A stretch of 39,786 nucleotides of DNA from an uncultured Actinomycetes bacterium (GTDB taxonomy: Bacteria; Actinomycetota; Actinomycetes; Nanopelagicales; Nanopelagicaceae): NCBI GenBank assembly GCA_903878415.1, contig CAIRHO010000069.1, forward strand, positions 1-39,786, written 5' to 3'. The position numbers were made by a program, and so were the translations under genes. Shown in pieces: positions 7,756-19,277 of this stretch. The first letter of the stretch is position 1. Every line of letters starts with the position of its first letter. Below the pieces are notes generated by a model. The model ran no database searches. It was not told the DNA's origin and saw only the letters and a list, made by a program, of their open reading frames with translations.

Positions 7756-8961
7756 ATGGCAAATACGCCAAATTCACTTAACACCGTCGTGCTAGTCGAT
7801 GCCGTGCGAACTCCATTTGGAAAAGCTGGAAGTTTATACGCAGGTACTCGAGCCGATGACTTAATGGTTCGTTGCATTCGTGGTTTGCTAGAACGCAACC
7901 CCTCTGTCCCAACAAATTCAATCGATGAAGTCGCCATCGCTGCCGCAACGCAATCTGGCGATCAAGGAATGAACATTGGACGAAGTGCTGCCCTCCTCGC
8001 TGGTCTTCCAAATACGGTACCTGGATATTCCATTGATCGTTGGTGCGCTGGCGCGATGACTGCTGTTACAACAATTTCCGGTGCAATTGCGATGGGACTT
8101 TATGATTTAGCAATTGCTGGCGGTGTTGAACATATGGGCAACCACCCAATGGGCGAAGGTATCGATCCAAACCCTAGATATTTGGCGGAGAAGATTGTTG
8201 ATGGTGATGCGTTAAGTATGGGAAATACTGCAGAACGATTACATGATCGATTTCCGCATTTAACAAAAGACCGTGCTGATAAGTATGCACTTAATTCTCA
8301 ATTTAAAACTGCCGCTGCTTACGCTGCTGGAAAAATCCAACCAAATTTAATTCCAATGGCAACTCGAAGTGCAGAACTTGGTTGGGGCGTAGCAACAGTT
8401 GATGAACCACCACGACCTGGCACAACTCTGGAAGCTCTTGCTGCTTTAAAAACACCATTCCGAGCTGCCGGCAGAGTTACCGCTGGCAACGCCGCTGGTT
8501 TAAATGACGGTGCGACCGCTGCCCTACTTGCAAGTGAATCAAAAGCTAAGGAATTAGGTTTAACAGTTAAGGCAAAATTGGTTTCATTTGCTTTCGCTGG
8601 TGTTGAACCAGAGGTAATGGGATATGGACCAGTCCCCGCAACTATTAAAGCGCTCGCTAAAGCTGGCTTAAAAATTGAAGATATCGGCCTCTTTGAAGTT
8701 AATGAAGCTTTTGCAATTCAAGTAATTGCATTCTTAGATCATTTCGGTATTGCAGATGATGATTCTCGAGTAAATATTTACGGTGGCGCAATTGCTGTTG
8801 GTCATCCTCTCGCATCATCGGGAGTTCGCTTAATGTTGAATTTAGCTGAGGGTTTCAAAGAGCGCCCAGAAGTGCAATATGGAATAACAACTATGTGCAT
8901 CGGTCTCGGCATGGGTGGCACAGTTATTTGGGAAAATCCAAACTTTAATGGAGGTAAATAA
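7756..8961 (+). CDS. fadA: Acetyl-CoA acyltransferase (3-ketoacyl-CoA thiolase)
   Basis: A 401-residue thiolase catalysing CoA-dependent cleavage of 3-ketoacyl-CoA, the last step of each beta-oxidation round. The nucleophile Cys97 is in DRWCAGAMTAV, His350 in GGAIAVGHPLASSG and the acid/base Cys381 in CIGLGMGGT; NEAFAIQ is also present. The start ATG 7756 has AAGAGG five bases upstream. The next gene encodes the hydratase/dehydrogenase that makes its substrate and begins six bases after this stop, giving a classical fadAB operon behind a palindromic candidate operator. Confidence 0.95.
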   Translation: MANTPNSLNTVVLVDAVRTPFGKAGSLYAGTRADDLMVRCIRGLLERNPSVPTNSIDEVAIAAATQSGDQGMNIGRSAALLAGLPNTVPGYSIDRWCAGAMTAVTTISGAIAMGLYDLAIAGGVEHMGNHPMGEGIDPNPRYLAEKIVDGDALSMGNTAERLHDRFPHLTKDRADKYALNSQFKTAAAYAAGKIQPNLIPMATRSAELGWGVATVDEPPRPGTTLEALAALKTPFRAAGRVTAGNAAGLNDGATAALLASESKAKELGLTVKAKLVSFAFAGVEPEVMGYGPVPATIKALAKAGLKIEDIGLFEVNEAFAIQVIAFLDHFGIADDDSRVNIYGGAIAVGHPLASSGVRLMLNLAEGFKERPEVQYGITTMCIGLGMGGTVIWENPNFNGGK

Positions 8962-8966
8962 TTATT

Positions 8967-11075
8967 ATGAGCGAGATCAAACTTCCAGAAGGTGCTCGTG
9001 AAGAAGTAATAACTAACGCTCTGGTACGAGAAATCGATTTAAGTGCTTTTGGTGCCAAAGGAACGTTATCTCTAATAACTTTAGACAATGGTCAAGATCA
9101 TAACCGACCAAATACTTTTGGTCCGAAATCTCTTATGGCACTTAATGAAGCAATCACTCTTGCTGAGGAAAGCACCTCAGTTGCAATCGCTATCACCGGC
9201 AAACCTTTTATTTTCGCTGCCGGCGTAGATTTAACTGGATTGGTCTTTCTGCAAGAGCGTTCTCAATCTCTTGCAATTGGCAAACTTGGTCACGATGTAT
9301 TTCGTAGACTTGCCGAGAGCAACAAACCCACTTTTGCATTTATAAATGGGTTAGCTCTAGGTGGCGGTTTAGAAGTTGGTTTGCACTGTAAGTATCGGAC
9401 TGTGGCATCAACTGCATTTACTGCGCTTCCAGAATGTTTTCTAGGACTAGTTCCAGGTTGGGGCGGCGCAACAATATTGCCAAAACTAATTGGTCCAGAG
9501 AATGCAATTCAAGTAATAATTTTAAACTCATTAAATAACAACACCATGATGAAAGCTAAAGATGCGCTGACCCTAGGTGTGGCGGATGCGGTTTATGAAC
9601 CAGCTGATTTCCTTGAGAAATCAATTGGATTTGCAGCAAATATCATCTCTGGAAAAGTTAAGATTGAGCGTAAAGATTTCAGCAAAGACGACGCAGCTTG
9701 GACGAACGCAATTGCAACTGGAAAAGCCGCAGTAGCGAAGAAATACGGTGGCGCAGATATTGCAGCACCTGCTCGTGCACTTGAATTAATTGCCGCAGCA
9801 AGAAGTAACTCCTTGGGTGAAGGTTTTGATGCTGAGGACCAAGCACTCGCTGACCTAACTATGAGCAACCCGCTCCGCGCTTCGTTATATGCATTCAATT
9901 TAATGCAGAAGAAACGTAAAAAAGTAGAAGGAGCTCCTAAACCGGCGTTAGCTCGAAAAGTCGCAAAAATTGGCGTTGTTGGTGCTGGTTTAATGGCATC
10001 GCAACTCGCTCTAGTGATGGTTCGAAATTTGAAAGTACCAATTGTCATGACTGATTTAGATCAAGATCGCGTAACTAAAGGCGTTGCTTGGGTTCATGCC
10101 GAACTTGAGAAGTTGGTTTCAAAGAAGCGAATGAGCGCGGAATCAGCTAGACGGCTTGCACTATTAGTTACCGGCTCGATTGATCAAAATGTTTTCGCAA
10201 ACGCAGATTTTGTAATTGAAGCAATATTTGAAGAACTCTCGCTTAAACAGGAGTTGTTTAAAAAACTCGAAACAATTGTTACTCCTGAATGTGTCCTTGC
10301 CACAAATACTTCATCTCTATCGGTCGAGAAGATGACAATCGGACTAAAGAACCCAGAGCGAGTTATTGGTTTTCACTTTTTTAATCCAGTAGCGATTATG
10401 CCCTTACTCGAAGTCGCTCGGACAACTACTACCGACGATGCAACTACCGCAACCGCCATTAGCGTTGGCAAAGAATTAAAGAAAACAATGATCATCTGTA
10501 AAGATGCCCCAGGATTTGTGGTTAATCGCCTACTAACTCGTTTCATGGGTGAAGTGACCGATGCCATGGATGAAGGCACTCCCCCAGATGTTGCGGATAA
10601 CGCAATGAAATCGCTGGGTTTCCCGATGTCGCCGTTCCAACTTCTTGGATTAGTTGGTCCAGGTGTAGCTCTGCATGTTGCAGAGACCTTGAATGCCAAT
10701 TTAGGACCGCGCTATCGAATCTCTCCTACGATGCAACGCTTAGTAAGAGAAAATGTAAAAACTTTCTATATTAAAAATGATGATGGAACTTTCGCGGCAA
10801 ACCCTGCAGCGCTTGCACTGATTGAAAAGGGAAACCAACCTTCAACGTCAGAAGAGGTAAAACTGCGAGCACTTAATGCGCTAGCCGAAGAAGCACGCAT
10901 GATGCTTGATGAAGGCGTTGTTTCTTCTGCTGCTGAAATAGATTTATGTATGTTGCTTGGCGCTGGTTGGCCAATGCATCTTGGCGGAATCTTGCCTTAT
11001 CTAGATCGCGAAGGAGTAAGCGAATCAGTTACTGGGAAGCACTTTCATCCGCCCGGAGTTGCTTCATTGGCTTAG
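8967..11075 (+). CDS. fadB: Bifunctional enoyl-CoA hydratase / 3-hydroxyacyl-CoA dehydrogenase
   Basis: A 702-residue two-part enzyme for the middle steps of beta-oxidation. The crotonase domain (about 20-230) has the oxyanion-hole stretch [12 protein letters not shown] and candidate catalytic acids E136 and E156 ([13 protein letters not shown]). The dehydrogenase part (about 333-620) opens with the NAD loop [11 protein letters not shown] and has H470 in GFHFFNPV, E482 in LLEVAR and [12 protein letters not shown]. The usual GLMG of the NAD loop is GLMA here. GGAGG lies upstream at 8950-8954. Its last 47 bases overlap the 3' end of dxs on the other strand; the FadB tail ([10 protein letters not shown]) is the conserved one. 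Confidence 0.94.
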   Translation: MSEIKLPEGAREEVITNALVREIDLSAFGAKGTLSLITLDNGQDHNRPNTFGPKSLMALNEAITLAEESTSVAIAITGKPFIFAAGVDLTGLVFLQERSQSLAIGKLGHDVFRRLAESNKPTFAFINGLALGGGLEVGLHCKYRTVASTAFTALPECFLGLVPGWGGATILPKLIGPENAIQVIILNSLNNNTMMKAKDALTLGVADAVYEPADFLEKSIGFAANIISGKVKIERKDFSKDDAAWTNAIATGKAAVAKKYGGADIAAPARALELIAAARSNSLGEGFDAEDQALADLTMSNPLRASLYAFNLMQKKRKKVEGAPKPALARKVAKIGVVGAGLMASQLALVMVRNLKVPIVMTDLDQDRVTKGVAWVHAELEKLVSKKRMSAESARRLALLVTGSIDQNVFANADFVIEAIFEELSLKQELFKKLETIVTPECVLATNTSSLSVEKMTIGLKNPERVIGFHFFNPVAIMPLLEVARTTTTDDATTATAISVGKELKKTMIICKDAPGFVVNRLLTRFMGEVTDAMDEGTPPDVADNAMKSLGFPMSPFQLLGLVGPGVALHVAETLNANLGPRYRISPTMQRLVRENVKTFYIKNDDGTFAANPAALALIEKGNQPSTSEEVKLRALNALAEEARMMLDEGVVSSAAEIDLCMLLGAGWPMHLGGILPYLDREGVSESVTGKHFHPPGVASLA

Positions 11076-12972
11076 CCTTCAAGCCACTCTCTTCTCCTTC
11101 ATCCAAAGAACTATTCCATTCAACCAAAGATCTAGTTATGGTTTTTACAGTAATTCCAATTTCTTCTAAAATCTGATTTCTTTTACCATGTTCAAAAAAT
11201 TGCAACGGCACGCCGATTGAATGTATTGGAATATTCAAATTTATCTCTCGGAACATCTCTGAAATAGTGCTGCCAATTCCGCCATGCTTAATGCCATCTT
11301 CGATTACAACAACGCTCTTATACCGTTGTGCCATTGTTACTAAAGATGTAGGCAACGGTTTTACCCAACGCGGATCAATCACAGTTACCCCAACGCCTTC
11401 GCGGTAAGCCTGGCCAGCCGCATCAACTGCAACTTGAGCCATTGCGCCAACACTAATTAGCAATACATCAGCGCTCTCACCGCGATATAAAACATCAATG
11501 CCATCACGGCGTTCAAAAGCTGGGATATCTTGTTGAACCGCTCCTTTCGGAAAACGGAGCAAAGTTGGTCTATCTGAAATATCCATCGCTTCACGTAAAG
11601 TTTCTCGTAACCGAGCGCCATCTCGTGGTGCCGCAACACAGAGAGTTGGCACAATTCCCGTTAAAGCTAAATCCCACATTCCGTTATGCGACGGCCCATC
11701 ATCGCCAGTAATTCCAGAACGATCCAATACAAAAGTGACGCCAGCTTTATGTAGCGCTACATCTAAAAGCAATTGATCAAATGCGCGGTTTAAAAAAGTT
11801 GAATAAACTGCAACTACTGGATGTAATCCAGCAAATGCCATTCCGGCCGCGGCAGTTGTCGCATGTTGCTCCGCAATTCCGACATCAATAGTTCGTTCCG
11901 AAAATTCATTCTGGAATGCATCTAAACCGGTAGGTCCCAACATCGCAGCAGTGATTGCAACAATGTCTTTACGTTCGCGACCTAGCTCTACCAAAGCCGC
12001 AGAGAAGACACTTGTCCAAGAAGTTGCAGACTTGGCAAGTGGTGTACCAGTTTCCGGATCAACAATTCCTACGGCATGAAATTTCTCCGCTTCATCGTTA
12101 ACTGCTGGTCCGTGACCACGACCTTTCTCAGTAATCACATGAACAATTACTGGAGCGGAAAACTTCTTTGCTCTCTCCAAAGTGCTTTCAAGGGCTGCAA
12201 TATCGTGGCCATCTATTGGCCCTAAGTATTTAAGTCCCAAATCTTCAAACATTCCTTGAGGTGCAACGATATCTTTAATTCCTTTTTTCATTCCGTGCAA
12301 AGTTTCGTAAATTGGATGTCCAACTACAGGTGTTTTTTCTAGTACACCTTTACCCCAATCTAAAAATTTTTCATAACCTTGAGTTGTTCGGAGCGTTAAT
12401 AAATGCGCCGCTAAACCACCAATAGTTGGCGAATAGGAACGAGCGTTATCATTAACCACAATTACTAATTTCAAATCTTTCGATGCGGCGATATTATTTA
12501 GCGCTTCCCATGACATGCCACCAGTTAGCGCGCCATCCCCGACGACTGCGACAACTGTTCGATCTTGCTCACCTTTAATGGCAAAACCGCGGGCAATACC
12601 ATCCGCCCAAGAAAGCGCTGTTGAAGCATGAGAATTCTCTATAACATCATGCTCGCTCTCGCTCCGATTTGGATATCCAGCAATACCGCCGCGTTGTCGT
12701 AAATTTTCAAAACCAGCGATACGTCCGGTGAGCATTTTATGTACATAAGATTGATGTCCAGTATCGAAAAGAATTACATCTTTAGGCGATTTAAATACCC
12801 GATGCAGTGCGACCGTTAACTCAACAACTCCTAAGTTTGGGCCAAGGTGGCCACCGCTCTTCGAGACTTTTTCAATTAAGAAGTCGCGGATTTCGCTTGA
12901 TAGTTCGCCAAGTTGCGCGATATTTAATTTCAACAAATCTTCCGGTGAATTTATCTGCGAAAGTAAAGTCAT
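11029..12972 (-). CDS. dxs: 1-deoxy-D-xylulose-5-phosphate synthase
   Basis: A 647-residue thiamine-diphosphate enzyme that condenses pyruvate with glyceraldehyde 3-phosphate, the first step of the MEP isoprenoid pathway. Seen are the N-terminal [16 protein letters not shown], the ThDP-binding [18 protein letters not shown] ... NDN motif, the transketolase-like middle domain ([36 protein letters not shown]) and the C-terminal domain ([13 protein letters not shown]). A tail of about 25 charged residues beyond the usual end is encoded antisense to the end of fadB. The start overlaps the end of the aconitase gene (ATGA), so both are co-transcribed. Confidence 0.96.
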   Translation of the reverse strand: MTLLSQINSPEDLLKLNIAQLGELSSEIRDFLIEKVSKSGGHLGPNLGVVELTVALHRVFKSPKDVILFDTGHQSYVHKMLTGRIAGFENLRQRGGIAGYPNRSESEHDVIENSHASTALSWADGIARGFAIKGEQDRTVVAVVGDGALTGGMSWEALNNIAASKDLKLVIVVNDNARSYSPTIGGLAAHLLTLRTTQGYEKFLDWGKGVLEKTPVVGHPIYETLHGMKKGIKDIVAPQGMFEDLGLKYLGPIDGHDIAALESTLERAKKFSAPVIVHVITEKGRGHGPAVNDEAEKFHAVGIVDPETGTPLAKSATSWTSVFSAALVELGRERKDIVAITAAMLGPTGLDAFQNEFSERTIDVGIAEQHATTAAAGMAFAGLHPVVAVYSTFLNRAFDQLLLDVALHKAGVTFVLDRSGITGDDGPSHNGMWDLALTGIVPTLCVAAPRDGARLRETLREAMDISDRPTLLRFPKGAVQQDIPAFERRDGIDVLYRGESADVLLISVGAMAQVAVDAAGQAYREGVGVTVIDPRWVKPLPTSLVTMAQRYKSVVVIEDGIKHGGIGSTISEMFREINLNIPIHSIGVPLQFFEHGKRNQILEEIGITVKTITRSLVEWNSSLDEGEESGLKAKPMKQLRADESASQ

Positions 12973-15623
12973 AACAAAGATCGCAATACATATTGCATAA
13001 TTCCGCCATGGCGGAAGTAATCCGCTTCGCCTGGGGTGTCGATACGTACCTTTGCGGTAAAGCTCTTGCCATCGGCCGTGACTCTTACTTGGGTAGGCGT
13101 CTTACCCTCATTGAGTTCCATGATTCCAGAGATTACAAATTCTTCTGTGCCAGTTAGTCCGAGCGAAGTAGCGTTTTCACCGTCATGGAACTGCAATGGC
13201 AATACACCCATTCCAATCAAATTAGATCGGTGAATTCGCTCAAAAGATTCTGCGACGACAGCACGAACACCTAATAGCGCCGTACCCTTTGCAGCCCAGT
13301 CTCGGGAAGATCCAGATCCATACTCTTTACCTGCCAAGATAACTAGTGGCACGCCAGCGTTTTGGTAAGCGGTAGATGCGTCAAAAATACTTTCTGGTTC
13401 ACCGTTATTTAAGAAATTACGGGTGAACCCACCTTCAACGCCGTCAAGAAGTAAATTTTTCAATCGGATATTCGCAAAAGTTCCGCGAATCATAACTTCA
13501 TGGTTACCGCGGCGCGAACCATAAGAGTTGAAATCTCTGCGATCAACACCATGAGCTGCTAAATACTTTCCAGCAGGTGAATCCGCTTTAATATTTCCGG
13601 CCGGAGAAATGTGATCGGTTGTTACAGAATCCCCTAAAATCGCTAGAACTCTTGCGCCAGAAATATCAGTAACTGGCTTTGGGTTTCGTGGCATGCCATC
13701 AAAGTAAGGCGGCTTGCGAACATATGTAGATTCCGCATCCCATTCGAATACTTTTCCAGTTGGTGTTGATAATGACTGCCAGCGATGATCACCTTCAAAT
13801 ACGCTCGCATAATCTTTAGTAAACATATCGCTTGAAATTGAGGAATCAATAACTGCTTGAATTTCCGAAGGGGTTGGCCAAATATCTTTTAAAAACACTG
13901 GATTCCCGTTTGAATCTTGCCCAAGTGGATCCGTATCAAAATTATGATCCATTGTTCCCGCTAGAGCGTATGCAACAACAAGTGGTGGTGACGCAAGATA
14001 ATTCATTTTTACATCAGGACTGATTCTGCCTTCAAAATTTCGATTTCCAGATAGAACGGCAGTAACTGCTAAATCATTATCATTAATAACTTTACTAATT
14101 TCTATTGGTAGCGGGCCAGAATTGCCGATACAAGTTACACAACCATACCCAACTAGATTAAAACCCAATTTTTCTAGATACTCCGTTAAACCAGATTTGT
14201 CATAGTAATCAGTGACAACTTTAGAACCTGGCGCTAACGTGGTTTTTACCCACGGTTTACTAGATAGTCCTTTTTCTACTGCTTTTTTTGCCAACAAACC
14301 AGCGCCAATCATTACGCTTGGATTTGAAGTGTTTGTACAAGAAGTAATCGACGCTATTACTACCGCACCATTTGAAATTGCACTTTCTTTACCATTACGT
14401 TTAAAAGCGACCGGTTTTTGATTGGTCTTATCAGATAAATAACTAGGCAAACTTTTTCCAAATGAGCTTTTGGCATCAGTTAATGAAACTCGATCTTGTG
14501 GACGTTTTGGTCCAGCAATCGAAGGTACAACAACTCCTAAATCCAATTCTAAACTTTCCGAGAATCTTGGAGTGAGGCTTGGATCATGCCAAATACCTTG
14601 ACGCTTTGCATATGCCTCTACTAGCGCAATTTCATTCTGTTGTCGCCCAGTGAGTTTCAAATATCGGAGCGTCTCTTCATCTATTGGGAAAATTGCACAA
14701 GTTGAACCATATTCTGGCGACATATTTCCGATGGTTGCTCTATTTGCCATAGGTAGAGCAGTGACGCCTGGGCCATAAAATTCCACGAATTTTCCGACGA
14801 CGCCATGTTTTCGTAGCATTTCGGTAATTGTTAAATCTAAATCTGTTGCAGTTGTTCCGGTTGGTAATGAACCACTTAATTTGAAACCAACCACTCTTGG
14901 AATCAACATAGAAACTGGTTGTCCGAGCAGCGCGGCTTCAGCTTCAATGCCGCCTACTCCCCAACCCAATACTCCCAAGCCATTAACCATTGTTGTATGT
15001 GAATCTGTGCCAACAACCGTATCTGGATAGGCTCGTATTTCACCTGCTACTTCGCGAACCATCACTACTCGCGCTAAATATTCAATATTAACCTGGTGCA
15101 CAATTCCAGTTCCTGGTGGCACAACTTTAAATTCATCAAATGCGCTCTGCCCCCAACGCAAGAACCGGTAACGCTCTTGGTTCCGTTCATATTCAATATC
15201 GGTATTTTGTGAGAATGAATCTTTGGTTCCGAATACATCCGCAATGACTGAGTGATCAATTACTAATTCTGCTGGCGCTAATGGGTTTACTTTTGCTGGG
15301 TCGCCACCTAAATCCACGATCGCTTCCCGCATTGTTGCTAGGTCAACTATGCAAGGCACTCCAGTGAAATCTTGCATGATTACACGGGCTGGCGTGAATT
15401 GAATTTCAGTATCTGGTTCGGAATCAGGGTTCCAATTGGCTAACGCTGAAATCTGCGAAGCGGTGATGTTGGCGCCATCTTCGGTACGGAGCAAGTTCTC
15501 TAAGAGAATTTTTAAGCTAAAAGGAAGAGTCGCGGCACCGGCAAGCTTTTTAATATCAAAGATCTGGAACTGCTTGCCAGCCACATCAAGCGTGCTCTTT
15601 GATTTAAATGAATCTTGGCTCAT
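12969..15623 (-). CDS. acnA: Aconitate hydratase A
   Basis: An 884-residue aconitase of the AcnA/IRP type, interconverting citrate and isocitrate in the TCA cycle. The [4Fe-4S] ligands are C429 ([12 protein letters not shown]), C495 and C498 ([13 protein letters not shown]). Substrate-binding stretches include [21 protein letters not shown] and the C-terminal swivel domain has [20 protein letters not shown] lies at -12 to -7 from the ATG, so the message may be leaderless, although that AGGA could also serve as a ribosome binding site if transcription starts further up. It leads a two-gene operon with dxs. Confidence 0.96.
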   Translation of the reverse strand: MSQDSFKSKSTLDVAGKQFQIFDIKKLAGAATLPFSLKILLENLLRTEDGANITASQISALANWNPDSEPDTEIQFTPARVIMQDFTGVPCIVDLATMREAIVDLGGDPAKVNPLAPAELVIDHSVIADVFGTKDSFSQNTDIEYERNQERYRFLRWGQSAFDEFKVVPPGTGIVHQVNIEYLARVVMVREVAGEIRAYPDTVVGTDSHTTMVNGLGVLGWGVGGIEAEAALLGQPVSMLIPRVVGFKLSGSLPTGTTATDLDLTITEMLRKHGVVGKFVEFYGPGVTALPMANRATIGNMSPEYGSTCAIFPIDEETLRYLKLTGRQQNEIALVEAYAKRQGIWHDPSLTPRFSESLELDLGVVVPSIAGPKRPQDRVSLTDAKSSFGKSLPSYLSDKTNQKPVAFKRNGKESAISNGAVVIASITSCTNTSNPSVMIGAGLLAKKAVEKGLSSKPWVKTTLAPGSKVVTDYYDKSGLTEYLEKLGFNLVGYGCVTCIGNSGPLPIEISKVINDNDLAVTAVLSGNRNFEGRISPDVKMNYLASPPLVVAYALAGTMDHNFDTDPLGQDSNGNPVFLKDIWPTPSEIQAVIDSSISSDMFTKDYASVFEGDHRWQSLSTPTGKVFEWDAESTYVRKPPYFDGMPRNPKPVTDISGARVLAILGDSVTTDHISPAGNIKADSPAGKYLAAHGVDRRDFNSYGSRRGNHEVMIRGTFANIRLKNLLLDGVEGGFTRNFLNNGEPESIFDASTAYQNAGVPLVILAGKEYGSGSSRDWAAKGTALLGVRAVVAESFERIHRSNLIGMGVLPLQFHDGENATSLGLTGTEEFVISGIMELNEGKTPTQVRVTADGKSFTAKVRIDTPGEADYFRHGGIMQYVLRSLL

Positions 15624-15629
15624 GGTGTA

Positions 15630-15635
15630 ATCCTA
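15630..15635 (-). promoter_or_regulatory. -10 element TAGGAT of the aconitase gene
   Basis: TAGGAT read on the minus strand lies at -12 to -7 from ATG 15623, consistent with a leaderless start. Confidence 0.45.
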
Positions 15636-15694
15636 TCGAGCCACGCATTAATGGCTCAATTTAAGTGGCGGCCAAGGTGGGCTGCCTCGCTTTT

Positions 15695-16858
15695 CTAGGC
15701 GATTTTAAGGAAGCGCGCCACACATTCAATATGTTGAGTCATCGGGAAAAGATCAAAACTTTGTATCCCATCTAATTTATATCCCAATTCAACTAAGTAA
15801 GTTGCATCGCGAGCTAGCGATGCAGGATCACAAGAAACATAAACAATTGCCCGCGGTTCAAGTTTGGCCATAGCGTTAACTACATCTTTCCCAGCCCCTG
15901 ACCTAGGTGGATCCAACAAAATTAAATCAGCCCTTTTAAACTTTGAAAGAGATCGTTCAACTTTTCCTTCTACAATTTCAACAATTTGATCTTCTGCGAA
16001 AATTCGCTTCGCATCAATAATCGCTCCAGCATCCAATTCAATTAAAGTAACCCGTCCGGTATCAGTCACTTGCGTTGCAAGTGCTGCCGTAAATAAACCG
16101 ACCCCGCCGTATAAATCAAAGACATGATCACCAGCGCGGACTCCTAAATAGCCTAGAACACTATTGGTCAATACTTCTGGGGCTTGGATATGGCTCTGCC
16201 AAAATGAAGTTGGAGATATTGAAAAATTCTTATTAAGAACTTGCTCGTCAATCAGATCAAAATTTTCTCTGCCTTCAATCGCAACAAATTGCTTTCCAGT
16301 CTGAGAAATTGCAACTTCTACTTTTGCGCCAACTGGCAACTTAGTTTGATTAATTGAATCCAAATCCATGCGTTCATCCGCAATCAAACATTTCGATATT
16401 GGAATTAAGTTATGACTCCGAGCGCCATAAAGCGCGACTTTCCGTTCTGGATTTACTGTGAAATCCATTCGAGTTCGCCATCCCAAACCATTTGCAGGAT
16501 CTACTCCGATAACTTCCACATCGACTTCCATTTTAGCCACTCTGCTAAATTGTTCTTTTACAATCTGACTTTTTAATTTTCGCTGGGCCGAGATCTCTAT
16601 ATGTTGGAAGTCGCACCCACCGCAACCACCTGGTCTTGCTAAATTGCAAGGTGCGCTAACTCTGTCAGGTGAAGCCTTAAGTATTTCTATTGCTAGGCCA
16701 CGTGCAAATTTTGAAGTTACATCAGTAATTTCTGCGATTACTTCTTCACCAGGAATTGCATACCGGAGAAAAATAACTCGGCCATCATGCCTCGCAACGC
16801 AATGTCCGCCGTGGGCAATTCCGCCAACGGTAACTGTTATTCGATCTCCCACGTTCAC
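15695..16858 (-). CDS. TrmA/RlmC/RlmD-family RNA (uracil-5-)-methyltransferase
   Basis: A 387-residue SAM-dependent methyltransferase that puts a methyl on C5 of uridine in tRNA or 23S rRNA. An N-terminal TRAM domain (about 1-60) binds RNA. Four cysteines fit the [4Fe-4S] site (C71, C79, C82 in CNLARPGGCGGCDFQH, and C157). The methyltransferase domain shows DLYGGVGLFTAALA, LDPPRSGAG and the catalytic C343 in YVSCDPASLARD. The exact target base cannot be told. GTG 16858 is the start; TAGGGT lies at -12, so the message is probably leaderless. Confidence 0.9.
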   Translation of the reverse strand: MNVGDRITVTVGGIAHGGHCVARHDGRVIFLRYAIPGEEVIAEITDVTSKFARGLAIEILKASPDRVSAPCNLARPGGCGGCDFQHIEISAQRKLKSQIVKEQFSRVAKMEVDVEVIGVDPANGLGWRTRMDFTVNPERKVALYGARSHNLIPISKCLIADERMDLDSINQTKLPVGAKVEVAISQTGKQFVAIEGRENFDLIDEQVLNKNFSISPTSFWQSHIQAPEVLTNSVLGYLGVRAGDHVFDLYGGVGLFTAALATQVTDTGRVTLIELDAGAIIDAKRIFAEDQIVEIVEGKVERSLSKFKRADLILLDPPRSGAGKDVVNAMAKLEPRAIVYVSCDPASLARDATYLVELGYKLDGIQSFDLFPMTQHIECVARFLKIA

Positions 16859-16864
16859 ATGGCG

Positions 16865-16870
16865 ACCCTA
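16865..16870 (-). promoter_or_regulatory. -10 element TAGGGT of the RNA methyltransferase gene
   Basis: Minus-strand TAGGGT lies at -12 to -7 from GTG 16858; no Shine-Dalgarno sequence is present. Confidence 0.5.
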
Positions 16871-16913
16871 TGGCTTCGTGCGCGTAAATGTCATACTCGC
16901 GCCGTTAAAGGTG

Positions 16914-16919
16914 TAAGTT
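16914..16919 (+). promoter_or_regulatory. -10 element TAAGTT of the first trkA gene
   Basis: TAAGTT lies at -13 to -8 from GTG 16927. Together with the opposite-facing TAGGGT it makes a compact divergent promoter of 68 bases. Confidence 0.45.
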
Positions 16920-16926
16920 CTCCTTT

Positions 16927-17589
16927 GTGCATGTTGTGATTATGGGATGCGGTCGAGTTGGTTCAACTCTGGCTAAGGAATTGGAATTAGCTGGCCATAC
17001 CGTCGCAGTTATTGATCAAGATCGCGAAGCATTTCGCCGACTCGGCGCAGATTTCAAGGGCCAAACTGTTGCCGGTGTTGGATTCGATCGCGACACTTTA
17101 ATTGATGCCGGAATCGAGAGAGCAGAAGCTTTTGCAGCTGTTTCAAATGGCGACAATTCCAACATTATTGCAGCAAGAGTTGCACGAGAGACTTATGGAA
17201 TTTCAAATGTAGTTGCAAGAATTTATGATCCCGGCCGAGCTGAAATTTACCAACGCCTTGGTATCCCTACAGTTGCAACTGTTTTGTGGACGACCGATCA
17301 AATTTTGCGAAGGCTTAGCCCCGATGGTTCCAGGTCAGAATGGCGTGATGCATCTGGCGTTGTAAAACTCTGTGAAATGCATATCCATAAAGATTGGTTC
17401 GGAAACCCAATTTCACTTATAGAGAGTGTTACGCCTTCCAGAGTTGCATTTCTGACTCGACTTGGTGAAGGAATGATTCCAAATGAACATACTGTCTTAC
17501 AAGAAGGCGACCTAGTACATGTCATGGTTGCTGAGAAAGATGTTTCAACAACTGAAGTAGCACTATCTAAATCACCGGTGTCCGCATGA
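16927..17589 (+). CDS. trkA: TrkA-family potassium uptake regulator (CeoB-like)
   Basis: A 220-residue cytoplasmic RCK protein: an N-terminal Rossmann domain with the nucleotide loop MGCGRVGSTLA and the acidic strand end VIDQD, then a C-terminal TrkA_C domain (about 135-215). Such proteins gate a membrane potassium channel in response to nucleotides. It is the first of two TrkA genes overlapping by ATGA, like CeoB and CeoC of mycobacteria. No potassium channel gene lies in the window, so the membrane partner is unlinked. Confidence 0.9.
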   Translation: MHVVIMGCGRVGSTLAKELELAGHTVAVIDQDREAFRRLGADFKGQTVAGVGFDRDTLIDAGIERAEAFAAVSNGDNSNIIAARVARETYGISNVVARIYDPGRAEIYQRLGIPTVATVLWTTDQILRRLSPDGSRSEWRDASGVVKLCEMHIHKDWFGNPISLIESVTPSRVAFLTRLGEGMIPNEHTVLQEGDLVHVMVAEKDVSTTEVALSKSPVSA

Positions 17590-18245
17590 GAGTTGCGATA
17601 GCTGGAGCTGGCAATGTTGGTCGTGCGATTGCTCGCGAACTTATTAGTAATGGACATCAAATATTATTAATAGATAAGGACCCAAAGGCGCTAAAAATGG
17701 AGAGCGTCCCAGAAGCTGAATGGCTCCTTGCTGATGCCTGCGAAATCACATCTTTAGATAAAGCTAGATTGGATTCATGCCAAGTACTTGTTGCAGCAAC
17801 TGGAGATGACAAGGTCAATTTAGTTGCCTCCTTATTAGCTAAAACTGAATATGGAGTTCCGCGAGTTGTAGCAAGAATCAAACATCCAAAAAATGAATGG
17901 CTCTTTGATTCTTCTTGGGGCGTAGATGTCGCAGTATCAACGCCAAGAATTATCGCTGCTCTTGTCGAGGAAGCTGTAAGCGTCGGAGATGTTGTCCGTT
18001 TGTTCTCGCTGCGAGCTGGTAAAGCTAATCTTGTAGAGATAACACTTCCGGATAATTCAAAGTGCTGCGGTAAAACCGTAAGCGAAGTAGAACTACCAGT
18101 TGGCTCAACTCTGGCTGCAATTGTGCGTGATGGTCAAGTAATAACCCCACAGCCGCATGAACTCTTTGCATCTGGAGATGAATTGATATTTGTTGCAACG
18201 GCTGAAGCGGAATCTAAATTGAAAGATTGCTTCGTTACAATTTAA
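17586..18245 (+). CDS. TrkA-family potassium uptake regulator (CeoC-like)
   Basis: The second, 219-residue TrkA protein: Rossmann loop AGAGNVGRAIARELISNGH with LIDKD, a conserved VNLVASLLAKTEYGVPRVVARIKHP region, and a C-terminal TrkA_C domain (about 135-215, ending FASGDELIFVATAE). Two half-size RCK proteins probably assemble into one hetero-oligomeric gating ring. It is translationally coupled to the first trkA gene. Its 3' end overlaps the convergent DUF3159 gene by 11 bases. Confidence 0.9.
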   Translation: MRVAIAGAGNVGRAIARELISNGHQILLIDKDPKALKMESVPEAEWLLADACEITSLDKARLDSCQVLVAATGDDKVNLVASLLAKTEYGVPRVVARIKHPKNEWLFDSSWGVDVAVSTPRIIAALVEEAVSVGDVVRLFSLRAGKANLVEITLPDNSKCCGKTVSEVELPVGSTLAAIVRDGQVITPQPHELFASGDELIFVATAEAESKLKDCFVTI

Positions 18246-18846
18246 GTTTTGGACCATTCTTAATAATTAACCAAGTTGTCCAACCTGTTGCGAAGAAAAG
18301 TGGATAACCCATAATTAGTCGCGCAGTTCCAAGCAAATTTACATTGCCGGCTCGATATAACGGATATTGCACAATTAAACGAGAAACGAACAGCCCGACC
18401 CAGAGCCAACTCGCTTGTGCGTACATTTTCTTTCGCTCTGGGTGTTTACGCCAAATAAAGTTCTCACCAAAAATTGGACCGAGCACAACACCGATAATCG
18501 GCCATCCGACCAATATTGATAACGTGTAAACAATGCCGTAAACCAAGTTTGTAATTAAGCCAGGTAAGTAAAAATCTTCAGCTTTGCCAGTGCTTCTTGA
18601 GAACCAGAAACAAATTCCAACTCCAATTACCCCTGAAAGCGCATTTTGGATGGTCTCACGTCTAGCCAATCGAAAAATTGTAATTGCAGCTGAAAGCGCC
18701 AATGCGTAAGTAGCAGAGAGCGATAAATTATGAGAAATGTTAAATGCTATTAAGAAAACTAGTGCGGGAATTCCGGAATCAATTAACCCTTTTACGCCAC
18801 CTAGAGCCGCGAGAATTTTCGCTTTCTCTTCATGGTTCTCGCTCAA
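18235..18846 (-). CDS. DUF3159 family membrane protein
   Basis: A 203-residue actinobacterial integral membrane protein with about five or six segments and short charged loops. DUF3159 is recognised from [60 protein letters not shown] and [15 protein letters not shown]. Function is unknown. In many actinobacteria it sits beside trkA genes and dut with a DUF3710 gene between; DUF3710 is not here. It follows dut with a 4-base ATGA overlap. Confidence 0.85.
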   Translation of the reverse strand: MSENHEEKAKILAALGGVKGLIDSGIPALVFLIAFNISHNLSLSATYALALSAAITIFRLARRETIQNALSGVIGVGICFWFSRSTGKAEDFYLPGLITNLVYGIVYTLSILVGWPIIGVVLGPIFGENFIWRKHPERKKMYAQASWLWVGLFVSRLIVQYPLYRAGNVNLLGTARLIMGYPLFFATGWTTWLIIKNGPKLKL

Positions 18847-19277
18847 GATTTACCTGTAGATCCGAAGCCACCATCGCCGCGACCAGAACCTGGCAATCCA
18901 TCAACCTCCACAAATTCTGCCCGTTCAACTTTCTGAATTACTAATTGAGCAATTCGATCGCCGCGTTTACCATGGAAAGTTTCGTGTAAATCATGGTTAA
19001 TCAGAATTACTTGTAATTCACCGCGATATCCCGCGTCAACAGTCCCTGGCGTATTAACCATAGATATTCCGGATTTAATTGCCAAACCGGATCTTGGATG
19101 TACTAATGCGACATAACCATCAGGCAACGCAATTGCAATGCCAGTTGGGATTAAAGCACGGGCGCCAGGTGCTAATTCAAAATCAATTCGAGCATAAATG
19201 TCAGCGCCGGCATCGCCACCTTTTGCATATTTAGGTAGTGGTAAATCTTTATCCAAACGAGTTATTAGTAATTTCAT
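18843..19277 (-). CDS. dut: Deoxyuridine 5'-triphosphate nucleotidohydrolase (dUTPase)
   Basis: A 144-residue trimeric dUTPase that hydrolyses dUTP to dUMP and pyrophosphate, keeping uracil out of DNA and feeding dTMP synthesis. All five motifs are present: [39 protein letters not shown] and the flexible C-terminal [13 protein letters not shown]. Length is normal. It overlaps the thioesterase gene before it and the DUF3159 gene after it by four bases each. Confidence 0.97.
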   Translation of the reverse strand: MKLLITRLDKDLPLPKYAKGGDAGADIYARIDFELAPGARALIPTGIAIALPDGYVALVHPRSGLAIKSGISMVNTPGTVDAGYRGELQVILINHDLHETFHGKRGDRIAQLVIQKVERAEFVEVDGLPGSGRGDGGFGSTGKS

